Numbered from the stretch's first letter, positions 25,938 to 38,996 are shown. The stretch is DNA of 64,000 bases from Sapria himalayana (GCA_029783825.1 JAREIK010003340.1:147328-211327), one strand, 5' to 3'. Translations and numbers: made by a program. The notes: generated by a model not told the origin, from the letters alone.

Positions 25938-27355
25938 ATATAAAGTTAAATCAGTTAACTCCTAAATTCCGTAATGCCTAAATACATAAACCATTAAACC
26001 GCTAAATACTACTTAATTATTAATAAATCTATTTTTTTTGCTATTTATTATATTTTTAAATATTCATGTTAATTATCTATTAGTGTATTTATTTAGAAAT
26101 ATTTCTTACAAAATTAATTATGAGTGGGACAAATATAATTTAAATAATATATAATTTATCTAATAAAAATATACGCTTATAAAAGAAGTATAAATTTAAA
26201 AATTAAAAATTATTATCAAGTAATATAAGTTACTTTAATTATGAATCAATTTGGGTTTTGTAAATATTTTTTAATTAATATTTATCTTAATATTAATAGT
26301 TTATAAATTTAATTTTTGATCAGTATTATAATATCTATCAATAAAATTATCTATATTAAATTTATATGATATATAATTATTAATATTATTATAACAAAAT
26401 ATTGTATAAAAATTTCAAAAAATTTTAAATATTATTATATTTTCAAATGTTATAACCTATGAAAATGATAAAAAATTATATAAATTTTTTTGTTATTTTA
26501 TTTTTTAAAATAAAACCTATAAACCACTAAAAGCCTAAAAACATAAATCGCTAAACTCCTAACGACAAAACTTCTAAATAATTAAATCATTAAACTGGTA
26601 TACATTAATAATAAATAATAAATCTCATTTTAATTTTTATTCAGTATAATTTAAAATTTTTATTTTAATTATTTATCAATTTATTTAATAGAAATATTAA
26701 TTACAAAATAAATTATTAGTGAGACAGATCTAATTTAAATTAAACTGGTATCCCTAAATAATAAATAATAAATCTCATTTTTTTCATTATAATTTTAAAT
26801 ATTCATTTTAATTAATTATTTATTTATTTATATACAAATATTAATTACAAAATAAATTTAGATAGACAAAAATAATTTATATAAATTATTTTTCATCAAA
26901 AAATTATAGATAAAGTTTTTAAAAAAAAAAAATTTTCATAACAAAAAATTATTATATTGTAATATATTTTGCTTTGCTTCTAAATCATTTTAGGTTTCGT
27001 AATTATACTTTAATTGATATCAATCTTATTAATAGAAGATTATTAATTTATTTTTTGATCATTATTAGAATATTTATTAATAAAATTGTTTATATTGAAT
27101 TTACATGTTATATAATTATAAAGATTATTATAAAAATATTATTTACAAAATAAATTATTATTGAGAAAGATATCACTTAAATTAAACCGGTATACCCTAA
27201 ATAATAAATAATAAAAATCATTTTATTTTCATTATAATTTTAAATATTCATTTTCATTATTAATTTTTTATTTTTATATAAATATTATTATAAAAATAAA
27301 CTATGAGTTAGACAAATATAATTTTTTTAAAATATTTTTAATCAAAAATTTTATA
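25938..27355 (-). repeat. AT-rich satellite array, - orientation (block 5)
   Basis: This begins with the i-type monomer (ATAAAGTTAAATCAGT, then CCGCTAAATACTACTTAATTATTAATAAATC) that also flanks copies 1 and 4. An h-type composite monomer (26510-27130) follows, then a partial monomer. No gene is seen. Confidence 0.9.
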
Positions 27356-27364
27356 TATGTCTTA
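27342..27364. other. Satellite orientation switch, - to + (inversion junction 2)
   Basis: A - monomer (TTTTTAATCAAAAATTTTATATA) passes directly into + sequence (TGTCTTACTAATAATTTATTTTGTAATTAATATTTC). No other sequence is inserted. The + orientation then holds through to hAT copy 4. Confidence 0.72.
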
Positions 27365-30300
27365 CTAATAATTTATTTTGTAATTAATATTTCTATAAAA
27401 ATAAACTGATAAATAATTAAAATGAATATTTATAATTATATTGAATACTAATAAAACTGAGATTTATGATTTATTATTTAGACTATACTAATTTAATGTT
27501 TTATGTATTTATGGGCTTCGGGGTTTAGAAGTTTAGTCATTTTAGTATTTAGTAATTTAGTGGTTTATAGGTTTTATATAAAAAATAAAAAAACAAAAAA
27601 TTTATTTTTGTTATTTTTTCTCTTTTTTGAAGTTTATAACCTTTGAAAATATAATAATATTTAAATTTTTTTTTGAAAAGTGAATACAATATGAAGTTAT
27701 AATAATCATAATAATTATATATAATATAAATTCAATATATACTGTTTTATTGATATTTATTATAATAATGATCATAAAAAAGTAATAATCAATTATTAAT
27801 AAAATAAATATTGTTTAAAATATATTTGCAAAACCTAAAATGACTCAAAATCAAAGTGTAATATTTTACTAAATATTAATTTTAAATTTTTAAATTTTTG
27901 TATCCATTTATAAGCCTATATATTTTTTGATGAAAAATAAATTATTTAAATTATATTTGTCTCACTAATAATTTATTTTTTAATTTATATTTCTATAAAA
28001 TTAAACTAATAAATAATTAAAATGTATATTTAAATTATAATGAGTACTATTAAAAATGAGATTTATTATTTATTATTTAAGGTAAAACTATTTAATTGTT
28101 TACGTTTTTTGTGGTTTTGGGGTTAAGGAGTTTATTGATTTTTATGTTTACTAATTTTTGTATTTATAGGTTTTATTTAATCAATGAAATAACATAAAAT
28201 TTAATTTTATGAATTTTCGTACTTAGTTATAATAATCTTAATAATTATATTTGTTGTAGATTCAATATAAAAAATATGTATTAATATATATTATAAAAGT
28301 GATCAAATAATAAATTATAAACTATTATATATAAGATAGATATTAATTAAAATATATTTGCAGAACCCAAAATAATTCAAAATCAAAGTAAATTATATTA
28401 CTAAATAAAATTTTAAAAATTTGAAATTTTGTTTATTTTTATAAGCTTATTAATTTTTTCATAAAAAATAATTTATTTAAATTATATCTGTCTCACTCAT
28501 TATTTATTTTGTAATTAATATTTCTATAAAAATATACTTAAAAATAATTAAAATGAATATTTAAAATTATAATGAATACAAATAAAAATGATATTTATTA
28601 TTTATTATTTAGTTTATATAGGTTTAATGGTTTAATTATTTAGGGGGTTTTGGGGTTTAGAAGTCTAGAGATTTAAATGTCTAGGCATTTAGTGGTTTAT
28701 AAGTTTAATTTAAATTATAAAATAAAAAAAAATTATTTTTGTGATTTTTATTATTTTTGAAGTTTATAACATTCGAAAATATAATAATTTTAAAATTTTT
28801 TTCAAAAGTAAATATAATATTTAGTTATAATAATCTTAATAATTATAAGACATTTAAATTCAATATAAGTAATTTTAATGTTGGATATTATAAAATTGAT
28901 CAAATAATAAATTAATAAACTATTCTTAATAAGATTGATAGCAATTAAAATATAATTGCAAAACCTATACATAATGATTCAAAATTATAGTAAAATATAT
29001 TACTAAATAATAATTATTTGGTTTTAAATTTTTACTTCTTTTTATATGCTTATATTTTTTTTTGATTATAAATAAATTATTAAAATTATAGTTGTCTCGC
29101 TCATTATTTATTTTGTAATTAATATTTCTATAAAAAATAAACTAATAAATAATTAAAATAAATATTTAAAATTGTAATGAATACAAATTAAATTGAGATT
29201 TATGTTTTATTATATATGGTATACCGGTTTAATGGTTTGATTATTTAGGATTTTGTGATTTAGGAGTTTATCAATTTATGTTTTTAGGCATTTAGTGGTT
29301 TATAGGTTAATTTATATAATAAAATTTAAAATATTTTTTCGATTTTTTCTGATTTTCAAAGGTTATAACCTTTTAAAATAAAATAATTTTTAAAATTTTT
29401 TGAAATGTGAATACTATGTATAATTATATTAATTTTACTAAGTATATATCATATAAATTCAATATAAATAATTTTAATGATAGATAATATAATAATGATC
29501 AAAAATTAAATTAATAAACTATTATTAATAATATAAATATTAATTAAAATATATTTACATAACACAAAATGATTCAAAATCAAATCAAAATATATTACTA
29601 AATAATAATATTTAATTTTGATAATTTTCGTTCTTTTTATAAGCTTATATTTTTTTTATTAAAATAAATTATTTAAATAATATTTGTCTCACTCGAAATT
29701 TATTTTATAATTAGTTTTTCTAAAAAATTAAACTATAAATAAGTATTTAGGGGTTTCGGGATTTATGAGCTTACTGATTTAAGTAAGTAAGCATTTAATG
29801 GTCTATAGGTTTTATTTAAAAATTAAAATAACTAAAAATTTATTTTTATTATTATTTCTCATTTTTTAAGATTATAACCTTTGAAAATATAATAATTTTT
29901 AAATTTTTTTCAAAAGTGTATACAATATTTATTTCTAATAATCATAATAATTATATATCATATAAATTCAATATAAACAATTTTATTGATAGATATTCTA
30001 ATAATTATCAAAAAATAAATTAAAAATCTTTTATGAAAAAGATTGATATTACTTAAAATATAATATCAAAACCTAAAATGATTCAAAATCAAAGCAAAAT
30101 ATATTACTATATAATAATTATTTGTTTTTAAATTTTTATTCTTTTTATAAGCTTATCTATTTTTTGAAGAAAAATAATTTTTATAAATTATATTTATAAC
30201 TCATAATTTATAATATAATTAATATATATATATATAAATAAAAAACTTAACAATAAAAATGATTTTTTTTAATTATAATGAAAATAAATAAAAATGAGAT

Positions 30301-30988
30301 TTATTAATTATTATTTAGGGTATATCGGTTTAAAAGATTTTCTAAATAGGGGTATCAGGATTTTGTAGTTTAGTGATTTAAGTGTTTAGGCATTTAGTGA
30401 TTTATATGTTTTATTTAAATAATGTAATAACAAAAAAATATATTTTTTTTATTTTTTCACATGTCCAAAGGTTATAAACTTTGAAATTATAAAAATTTTA
30501 AAAGTTTTTTCAAAAGTGAATACAATATTTAGTTATAATAATTATTAAAATTATATATCATATAAATTCAATATAAACATTTTTATTGATAAATATTCTA
30601 ATAATGATCAAAAATTAAAATTAATAATCTATTATTAATAAGTTAGATATCAATTAAAATATACGTACAAAACCTAAAATGATTCAGAAACAAAGTAAAA
30701 TATATAACTATATAATAATTTTTTGTTTTTAATTTTTCTCTTCTTTTAATAAGTTTATCTATATTTTTTGTTGAGAAATAATTAATATAAATTATATTTG
30801 ACTAACTTATAATAATTTATTACTAATAATAATAATTTATTACTAAATAATAATTTTTTTTAGTTTTTGCATCATTTTAAAAGCTTATATATTTTTTTGC
30901 TGAAAAATATATTATTTAAATTATATTTGTCACTCATAATTTATTTTGTAATTAAGATTTCTATAAATTATTAATGTCACTCATAGTT
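27356..30988 (+). repeat. AT-rich satellite array, + orientation, with reversed higher-order block (block 6)
   Basis: Monomers in ascending order are e (27490, GGGCTTCGGGGTTTAGAAG), d (28090), c (28620, GAAGTCTAGAGATTT), b (29220, GGTTTGATTATTTAGG), a (29760, CTTACTGATTTAAGTAAGTAAGC) and z (30310, AGGGGTATCAGGATTTTGTAG). On the other strand this is z-a-b-c-d-e, as in the - arrays. The last monomer is cut by the truncated 5' end of hAT copy 3. No gene is seen. Confidence 0.88.
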
Positions 30989-31213
30989 TTTGCCTCCACC
31001 GTGTCTCAGATGCCACCAGCCTTTTAGTTTGTTTTTCTGACGAGAATTGAGTGATTAATTATTATTATTATGTGTCTCAAACAATTTTGTTGAGTATTGG
31101 TTGTGTGTTGAGGTTGGGCCGAATGGGTGGGCTGAATGTGTTACAGTCAGTTTTGTAGAGCTTGCTTGTTTGAAATATTTATATGTATTTATCATAACAT
31201 ATCATATTAATTA

Positions 31214-33501
31214 ATGGCAATGCAGATGGCACAATCCAGCGGTAAACAAAAAATACAATAAATTGAAGATGATCACATCTCAAATGATCAAAGTACTGGT
31301 AAATCCAATCATCATTCTTTCACGAACCCTCCAATTGTTACGACAGCTTCTTCAATTCCAATTGTAAAAGAAAGTCAAGGTACATCTGAACCTCAAGCTC
31401 ATAAAAAGTATAAGTCTGCTTTTTGGAAAACTTATGAGATATTAGTTGATTCAGAGGGAAATAAAACTGGTAGTGCATCTTGTATATGGTGTAGGGAAAA
31501 AATATTTGGCAAAAGTGATCAAGGTACTTCGGGTTTATGGAAATACTTGAGAGAGACTTGTAGAAAATTTCCACATAAAAAATAATTAATAGAAGCTCAC
31601 AAAGGTAAATACAAGTCATAATCTTTGTTGAGTTTCACTAAAGGTACTAGTTCAGAGGATAACAAATTAACTTGTTGGCAATTTGATCAACAAATAGTTA
31701 GAGAGGCTTTGGTGAAAATGATCATAAAAGATGAATTGCCTTTTTGTTTTGTTGAGAGGGATGAGTTTAATGAGATTTGTGAAATTGGTGTGCCTCAATT
31801 TAAAATTCCATATAGGCACTCTATAATGAGGGATTGTTTTTTTTTGTTTGTGAAGGAAAACAAGAATTTATTTGATAGCATATCATCTCATTGTTTTAGA
31901 GTTTCATTGACTTCCAACACTTGGACTAGCATTCAAAATTTGTCTTATATATGTTTGACTGTTCATTTCATTGATTATCAATGAAATATGCATAAAAGAC
32001 TTTTGAACTTTTGCGTATTTAAAAGTCATTTTGGAGTTAATATTAGAAATGCTATTGAGTTTTGCATGAATGAATGGGGTTTGAGAAAGTTGATGTGCAT
32101 TACTATTGACAATGCATGAAATAATGCTGTTGCAGTTGAACAAATGAAATAAAGGCTTGTAAAGAAAAGTGTTGTACCTTTGAGAGGCAAGCATTTTCAT
32201 ATGAGATATTGTGCTCATATCCTAACCTTAATTATCAGAGAAGGCATTGCAGTAGTTGAGTGTGCTATTCAAAAAATTAGAGGTGTGGTGAAATATGTGA
32301 GGAGCAGTCCTAAGAGATTAGATATGTTTAAGTTATGTGTTAAAGAAGCAAACTTGACATATGAATCTTCATTACCATTAGATTGTCCTAGAAGATGGAA
32401 TTCAACTTATTTGATGCTACAAACTGATATAAATATCACAAAGAATTTGATAAGTTGGAGGAGAAAGACAAAAGGTTTTTGAAGGCGTTTGGTTCAAACA
32501 TTCCAACTGAGAGAGACTGAACAAACACCAAAAATTTGGCTCGTTTCTTGAATATTTTTTATGAGGTAACTTGTAAATTTTCTGGCTCATAATATTCTAT
32601 CTCTAGTGTTTATTTTCTTGAGATTATTCGAATTTAGAAAAAAAATTGAGCTTTGTGAAAATAGTAGAGATCCAATGGTGTCTGCAATGGGTATGAAAAT
32701 GAGGCATAAATTCAACAAATATTGGGGTTCTCTTAAGTTAACAAATATTATGCTTTTTGTAGCAGTAGTGTTGGATCATAGATATAACCTCAAATATCTC
32801 AAGGTTAAGTACACTTAGCATTATGGAGAGTAATTGGCTAAAAATTTGGTAAAAATTGTTATAAATGCTTTAAATGAGATGATGGATGATTATAAAGATT
32901 TAAATGAAGATGAATTAAAAGAAGATGATTTCTCTTCTACCGTGTTGAAGAAAAATGATGATTTCTTTGATGCTAGTGAAACTTATGTTGATGATTTTTT
33001 TTGTTGAATTGGAGAAAGAACAAGAAGTAGCTTTGGAAGAGTTGGATAGTTACTTGGAGGACAAAATTGAAAAAATAGAATTGATTTTGATCTTCTAAAC
33101 TGGTGGAAGGTAAATGAGGTTAGGTATCATTCTTTGGCAAATGTAGCAAGGGATGTATTTTCTATCCAAGCATCTAGTGTGGCCTACGAATCTACATTTA
33201 GCACTTGGGAGAGAACTTTAGATAAATTTAGGAGTTCATTAACACTTATAACAGCAAAAGTTCTCATATGTCTACAAGATTGATTGAGAAGCTCAAACAA
33301 ACCTATTGAAATTGAAGAATTAGTTCAAGACCTTGATGATAATGAATCAGGTTAGGATACAAATCTTGTAAATTTTAATTTCTCTTTTTACTTATTTTAT
33401 TCATTCAATTTAATAAAAATATGGTTCAATTATAATTTTCAGAGGGGTCACAAGATCCAAATATTCTTCCAACTACAGTTGGCCAACTAAATTTGGAATG
33501 A
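31214..33501 (+). pseudogene. hAT transposase pseudogene, copy 3
   Basis: The frame starts at the conserved ATG (MAMQMAQSSGK) and meets a stop after about 15 codons. The BED finger keeps CIWC but has WKYLRETC with Tyr for His. An open stretch at 31625-31984 contains FTKGTSSEDN and CWQFDQQIVREAL. The first catalytic Asp motif has become TSNTWTS (Asp to Asn); the second is ITIDNA followed by a stop. A 32180-32482 stretch (FHMRYCAHILTLI to the NSTYLMLQT region) ends by frameshift. TGA after TERD and TAA in the GS-YST motif match copy 1. The 32606-32818 stretch carries KYWGSLKLTNIMLFVAVVLD. The hATC part (about 33040-33230) keeps NRIDFDLLNWWKVNEVRY and VAYESTFS, including the Glu, but reads TWERT where others have GGRT. 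Confidence 0.9.
33351..33442 (+). other. Probable C-terminal intron of hAT copy 3
   Basis: GTTAGG donor after GAATCAG and a TTTTCAG acceptor 92 bases on; joining them gives a short C-terminal exon ending at 33499-33501 (GQLNLE then stop). Position matches copies 1 and 2. Confidence 0.43.
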
Positions 33502-34320
33502 GTATATTAAATTTAATAAGGTAATATTATTTTTTTTATTACTCTTTCATCTTAGAAAATTATGTTTACATGATTAACACATTTTAATCTTTGGATGTCC
33601 TTCTACAGTGGAGGAAGAAAAGGGAGAAGTTGTAAAAGAGATTCTTAATTGGGTTTGGATTTTTGTTGTTGTTACGGGACGGACCTTTGAAATGATTATT
33701 ATCATGGTTGTTATTAGTTTTATTTTTTTTATATTAAGCTGCCTAATTTTAGAAATTACTTAAGTAGTGATTGCTGCTACCAATGTTTGTGGTCATCTTT
33801 AGCTATTTCTTAATATTTTAAGTAATTGTTTAAAAAATGTAGTATTCTATTATGGTTAACTTTCGCTCGGCTGAACAAAGCCAACTTATGAAAAAACAAA
33901 GAACCAAATTAAGCACACAAATCAGTCTCGTTCTATTTAACATTTCTATCCTTATCTTCACATCAAAGCTTTTGACAAGGTAATGGAAATCATTTGCGGT
34001 ATTCAGCCTATTTGACAAAACAAAATTGTCCCAGTTTGAGTTGGAAAGATACATAACTAAGGAATGATAAATGGTACAACAAAAGGTTTCGACATGAACT
34101 AACTTGGCCGGTTTGAATAAAATAAATTGAAAAAAATGTCCGAACTACCTTTCGTCCTAGAACCGTTTTATCCTACCCAAAATCCCCGATCTCCGTCCCA
34201 TCCCGTCCCAATATTTTCAACCTATGGGATGGGTCTGGATCTTCAAAAAAAATCTCCAAACTGTGGGAAGGGACTGGAGATTTGTAATCCCCATCCCGTC
34301 CCGTCCCATGAGCACCCATA

Positions 34321-34328
34321 GCATTGAG
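34321..34328. repeat. Insertion-site octamer (variant) flanking the 3' end of hAT copy 3
   Basis: GCATTGAG follows the element end CACCCATA and differs by one base from GCATTTAG. The satellite then continues TGGTTTATAGGTTTTATTT, as it does after copy 1. Confidence 0.82.
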
Positions 34329-37125
34329 TGGTTTATAGGTTTTATTTAAAAAATAAAATAACAAAAAATTTAATTTTTTATTATTTTTTAATATTTTCAA
34401 AGGTTATAACCTTTGAAAATATAATAATTTTTAAATTTTTTTCAAATTTGAATACAATATTTAGTTATACTAATAATTATATTCATATATTATATAAATT
34501 CAATATAAAACATTTTATTGATAAATATTCTAATAATAATTAAAAAAATAAATTAATAATCCATTAATAATAAGATAGATATTAATTAAAATATAATTAC
34601 ATAACTGAAAATGATTTAGAAGCAAAGAAAAATATATTACTATATAATAATTTCTTGTTTTTGAATTTTTTTTTCTTTTAATAAGTTTATCTATATTTTT
34701 TAAATAAAAATAATTTATATAAATTATATTTATTTAACTCATAATTTATTTTGTAATTAATATTTATATATAAATAAACAAATAAATAATTAAAATTAAT
34801 ATTTAAAATTATAAAAAAAAAATAAGAGATTTATTATTTATTATTTTGGGATACCAGTTTAATTTAAATTAAATCCGACTCACTAATAATTTGTTTTATA
34901 ATTATTATTTCTATAAAAATAAACTGATAAATAATTAAAATAAAAATTTAAAATTATACTGAATAAAAATTAAAATGAGATTTAAGATTTATTATTAATG
35001 TATGTTAGTTTAATAGTTTAAGTATTTAGAGGTTTTGTCGTTAGGAGTTTAGCGATTTATGTTTTTAGGCTTTTAGTGGTTTATAGGTTTTATATAAAAA
35101 ATAAAATAACAAAAAAATTTCTATAATTTGTTAAAAATTACAAAGTTTAATCTTTGAAAATATAATAATATTTAAACTTTTTTGAAATGTGAATACAATA
35201 TTTAGTTATAATAATTTTAATAATTATATATCATAAAAAGTAAATATAAATAATTTTATTGATAGATATTATAATAATGATCAAAAATTAAATTTATAAA
35301 CGATTAATAATAAGATAGAAATTAATTTAAAGATATTTACAAAACCCAAATTGAGTCAAAATTAAAGTAAAATATATATAATTTGATAATAATTTTTAAT
35401 TTTAAAAATTTAACTTCTTTTATAAGTGTATATATTTTTTTAGATTAAAAATAAATTAATTAATTTATATTTGTCGCACTCATAATTTATTTTGTAATAA
35501 ATATTTCTATAAAATAAACTTATAAATAAATAAAATGAATATTTAAAATAATAATAAATTGAAATAAAAATTAGATTTCTTAATTATTAAGTAGTATATA
35601 GTTGTTTAATGGTTTATGAATCTAGGCAGTTATGAGCCTTAGAATATTTAGTTATAATAATCACAATATTTATATATCATATAAATTCAATATAAACAAT
35701 ATTTTTGATAAATATTCTAAAAATGATCAAAAAATAAATTAATAATATATTATTAATAAGATAAATACTAATTAAAATATAATAAAACAACATAAAATGA
35801 TTCAGAAGAAATCAAAATATATTACTATATATTAATTTGTTGTTTTGAAATTTTTTTTTAAAAAAAGTTTATTCATATTTTTTTGATGAAAATTAATTTA
35901 TATAAATTATATTTGCCTAATTAATAATTTAATTTTTAATTAATATTTTTATAAAAATAAGCAAATAAATAATTAAAATGAATATTTAAAATTATAATGA
36001 AAAAAATAATATTGAGATTTATTATTTATTATTTTGGGTATACCAGTCTAAATTAAATTAGATCTATCTCACTAATAATTTTTTTTGTAATTAATATTTC
36101 TATAAAAATAAACTGAGAAATAATTAAAATAAAAATTTAAAATTATACTGAATAAAAATTAAAATGAGATTTATGAATTATTATTAATGTGTATTGTTTA
36201 ATATTTTAAGTATTTAGAGGTTTTTTCGTTTATCACTTTAGAGATTTATGTTTTTAGGCATTTAGTGGTTTATAGGTTTTATTTAAACAATGTAATAACA
36301 AAAAAATTATTTTTGATATTTTTTCACATTTTCAAACGTTATTACCTTTGAAAATTTAATAATATTAAAATTTTTTAAAAATGTGAATACAATATTTAAA
36401 AATAATAATCATTATAATTATATATAATATAAACTAAATATAAACAATTTTATTGATAGATATAATATCAATTATCAAAAAGAAAATTAATATGCTATTA
36501 TTAATATGATAAATATAAATAAAAATATAATTGCAAAACCTAAAAATATTCAAAATCCATGTAAAATTTATTACTAAATAATAATTTTTTATAGTTTTTG
36601 CTTATTTTTATAAGCTTATATTTTTTTTGATGAAAAATAAATTATTTAAATTATATTTGAATCACTCATAATTTATTTTGTAATTAATATTTTAATAAAT
36701 TTTTTAAAATATATTTAAGGCTTACGAGTTTAAAGGTTTAAGTATTTAGGTGCTTTTGTGTATAGGAGTTTAGAGGTTTAAGTGTTTAGGCATTTAGTGG
36801 TTTATAAGTTTTATTTAAACAATGATATAACAAAAAATTTATTTTTATTATTTTTTTAATTTTTGAAGATTATAAACTTTGAAAATATAATAATTTTTAA
36901 ATTTTTTTCAAATGTAAATATAATATTTAGTTATAATAATCTTAATAATTATAAGTCATTTAAATTCAATATAAATAATTACATTGCTATATATTATAAT
37001 AATGATCAAAAAAAAATTTAATAAACTATTATTTAAAAGATAGATATTATTTAAAATATATTTGCAAAATCTAAATTTATTCAAAATCAAAGTAAAATAT
37101 ATTACTTAATAATAATTTTTTTAAT
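34329..37125 (+). repeat. AT-rich satellite array, + orientation (block 7)
   Basis: About five diverged monomers. The first shares AATAATCCATTAATAATAAG and GTTATACTAAT with the monomer after hAT copy 1. Composite joins are near 34850 and 36050, an apparent internal deletion is near 35640 (TTATGAGCCTTAGAATATTTAG), and a g-type monomer is at 36720. The last monomer stops at AATAATAATTTTTTTAATTTTT, where hAT copy 4 begins. No gene is seen. Confidence 0.9.
34393..34420. repeat. Perfect 28-base palindrome in satellite monomer
   Basis: Exact inverted pair of ATTTTCAAAGGTTA arms, in the monomer downstream of hAT copy 3, at the same position as 5342-5369 after copy 1. Confidence 0.92.
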
Positions 37126-37126
37126 T

Positions 37127-38410
37127 TTTTGAACCAAAATCCTTTAAAAACCTTGTCTTTGTCCTCCAACTTATCAAATTCTTTTTGATATTTTATATCA
37201 GTTTGTAGCATCAAATAAGTAGAATTCCATCTTGTAGGACAATCTAATGGCAATGAAGATCCATATGTCAAGTTTGCTTCTTCAACACATAACTTAAATA
37301 TATCTAATCTTTTAGGACTGTTCCTCACATATTTCACCACACCTCTAATTTTTTGAATAGCACCATCAACTACTGCATTGCCATCTTTGACAATTAAGTT
37401 TAGGATATGAGCACAACATTTCATATGAAAATGCTCGCCTCTCAAAGGACAACACTTTTCTTCACAAGGCTTTTTTTCAATTGTTCAATTGCAGCATCAT
37501 TATTTTATGCATTATCAACAGTAATGCACATCAACGTTCTCAAACCCCATTCATTCATACAAAACTCAATAGCATTTCTAATATTAACGCCAGAATGACT
37601 TTTAATTACAAAAAAGTTCAAAAGCCTTTTATGCATATTCCATTGAGAAATAATGGAATGAACAGTCAAGCATATATAAGAAAAATTTTGAATGCTAGTC
37701 CAAGTGTCAGTAGTCAATGAAACTCTACAACAATGAGATGATATGCTATCAAATAATTTTTTCTTTTCCTTGACAAACAAAGAAAAACAATCGCTCAGTA
37801 TAGAGTGCCTAGATGGATTTTTAAATTGAGGCACACTAACTTAACAAAACTCCTTAAACTCATGCCTCTCAACAAAACAAAAAGGCAATTCATCTTTTAT
37901 GATCATTTTCACCAAAGCCTCCCTAACTAGTTGTTGATCAAATTTCCAACAAGTTACTTTGTTATTCTCTGAACTAGTACCTTTAGTGAAACTCAACAAA
38001 GATTGTGACTTGTCTTTACCTTTGTGAGCTTCTATTAATTCTTTTTTGTATGGAAATTTCCTACAAGTCTCTATCAAGTATTTCCATAAACCCGAAGTAC
38101 CTTGATCACTTTTTGCCAATTATTCTTTCCTACACCATATACAAGCTGCCCTACCAGTTTCATTTCCCTCTGAATCAACTAATATCTCATAAGTTTCCCA
38201 AACAGCATACTTATACTTTTTATGAGCTTGAGGTTGAGATGTACCTTGACTTTCTTTTACAATTGGAATTGAAGAACCTGTCATAACAATAGGAGGGTTC
38301 GTGAAAGGATGATGATTGGATTTACCAGTACTTTGATCATTTGAGATGTGATCATCTTCAATTTATCATATTTTTTGTTTACCGATGGATTGTGCCATCT
38401 GCATTGCCAT
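37127..38410 (-). pseudogene. hAT transposase pseudogene, copy 4, N-terminal half only
   Basis: Starts at the conserved ATG (38410). The BED finger reads CIWCRKE then a stop, followed by an open stretch (38119-37841) with MAKSDQGTSGLWKYLIETC and CWKFDQQLVREAL; Tyr replaces the zinc-ligand His. TAA at 37839 precedes a second stretch (37834-37505) with TTDTWTSIQ and CITVDNA, including both core Asp residues, ending in a stop at the next codon. A frameshift precedes the third (37445-37077) with FHMKCCAHILNLI, PLDCPTRWNSTYL and DKLEDKDK; its last ~20 codons run into satellite. The third acidic residue and the hATC segment are absent. Confidence 0.9.
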
Positions 38411-38567
38411 TAATTAATATGATATGTTAAGCATAAATACATATAAATATTTCAAATAAGCAAGCTCTAAAAAATTGACTGTAACATATTCAGCCTACTC
38501 ATTCTGCCCAACCACAACACCACAACCAATACTCAACAAAACTGACTGAGACACATAATAACAATAA

Positions 38568-38771
38568 TTAATCACTCAATTCTTCGTCACAAAAACAAAT
38601 CAAACGGCTGGTGGCATCTGAGACACGTTGGAGGCAACCAGATGTGCGACAGACAAGGACTGGACCTAACTGAACACGGCTGGAATGGCGTGAGGTAGAC
38701 TGGAACTCATCGGAAACACAAAAGGTGCGTCGGAATTGGATGGGCAGTTGCGGAATTGGGTGCATCTTCAT
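38568..38771 (-). other. Leader ORF of hAT copy 4, function unknown
   Basis: Minus-strand frame of 67 codons corresponding to the leader frame at 1798-1992 of copy 1, aligned without gaps for 63 codons (shared LPIQFRRT, SRHSS, VCRTSGCL). It differs at about 17 positions, many of them radical. Its status as a real peptide is unproven. Confidence 0.3.
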
Positions 38772-38773
38772 GT

Positions 38774-38794
38774 TATATATATATATATATATAT
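38774..38794. repeat. (TA)n microsatellite in the hAT leader
   Basis: A TA run of 21 bases. The corresponding site is shorter in copy 1 (about 1782-1794) and in copy 2, so it has changed length since the copies separated. Confidence 0.9.
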
Positions 38795-38996
38795 TCCTAG
38801 TTCTAGTATGAGTTTTTTAGGATGGGACGGTTCTCGGGATGGATATTGCTTAAGATCTGGAACCATCCCAAAAGAAAAAATGCGTGCCAGAAAGGGACGG
38901 GAAAAGTTAAAGTCAACAGATTTTTCTAGGTCCCGATTCTTTTTGGACAAGACTTCGGGTTGGGTAGTGAATCTCTGAGTCCCATGAGCAGCCCTA

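Larger units (their letters stand above)
30989..34320 (+). mobile_element. hAT transposon copy 3, 5' end deleted
   Basis: Homology to copy 1 starts abruptly at TGCCTCCACCGTGTCTCAGATG (about 30990), so about 350 bases of the left end, including the terminal repeat and most of the leader ORF, are missing. Just before it lies satellite sequence ending TTAATGTCACTCATAG. The right end is intact: GGGACTGGAGATTTG, then CCCGTCCCGTCCCATGAGCACCCATA, ending at 34320. It is flanked by GCATTGAG, one base different from the octamer at copy 1. The 300 bases downstream share private variants with the downstream flank of copy 1. Confidence 0.93.
37127..38996 (-). mobile_element. hAT transposon copy 4, minus strand, 3' half deleted
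   Basis: The 5' end is intact: on the minus strand, TAGGGCTGCTCATGGGACTC starts at 38996 next to GCATTTAG (38997-39004). The element is collinear with copy 1 through the leader and about half of the transposase, then ends within the codons after KVFKGFW (about 37131). Beyond that point lies satellite in the opposite orientation. The truncation point is therefore also the third orientation switch of the satellite array. The leader holds a TA run at 38774-38794 that is longer than in copies 1 and 2. Confidence 0.93.
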
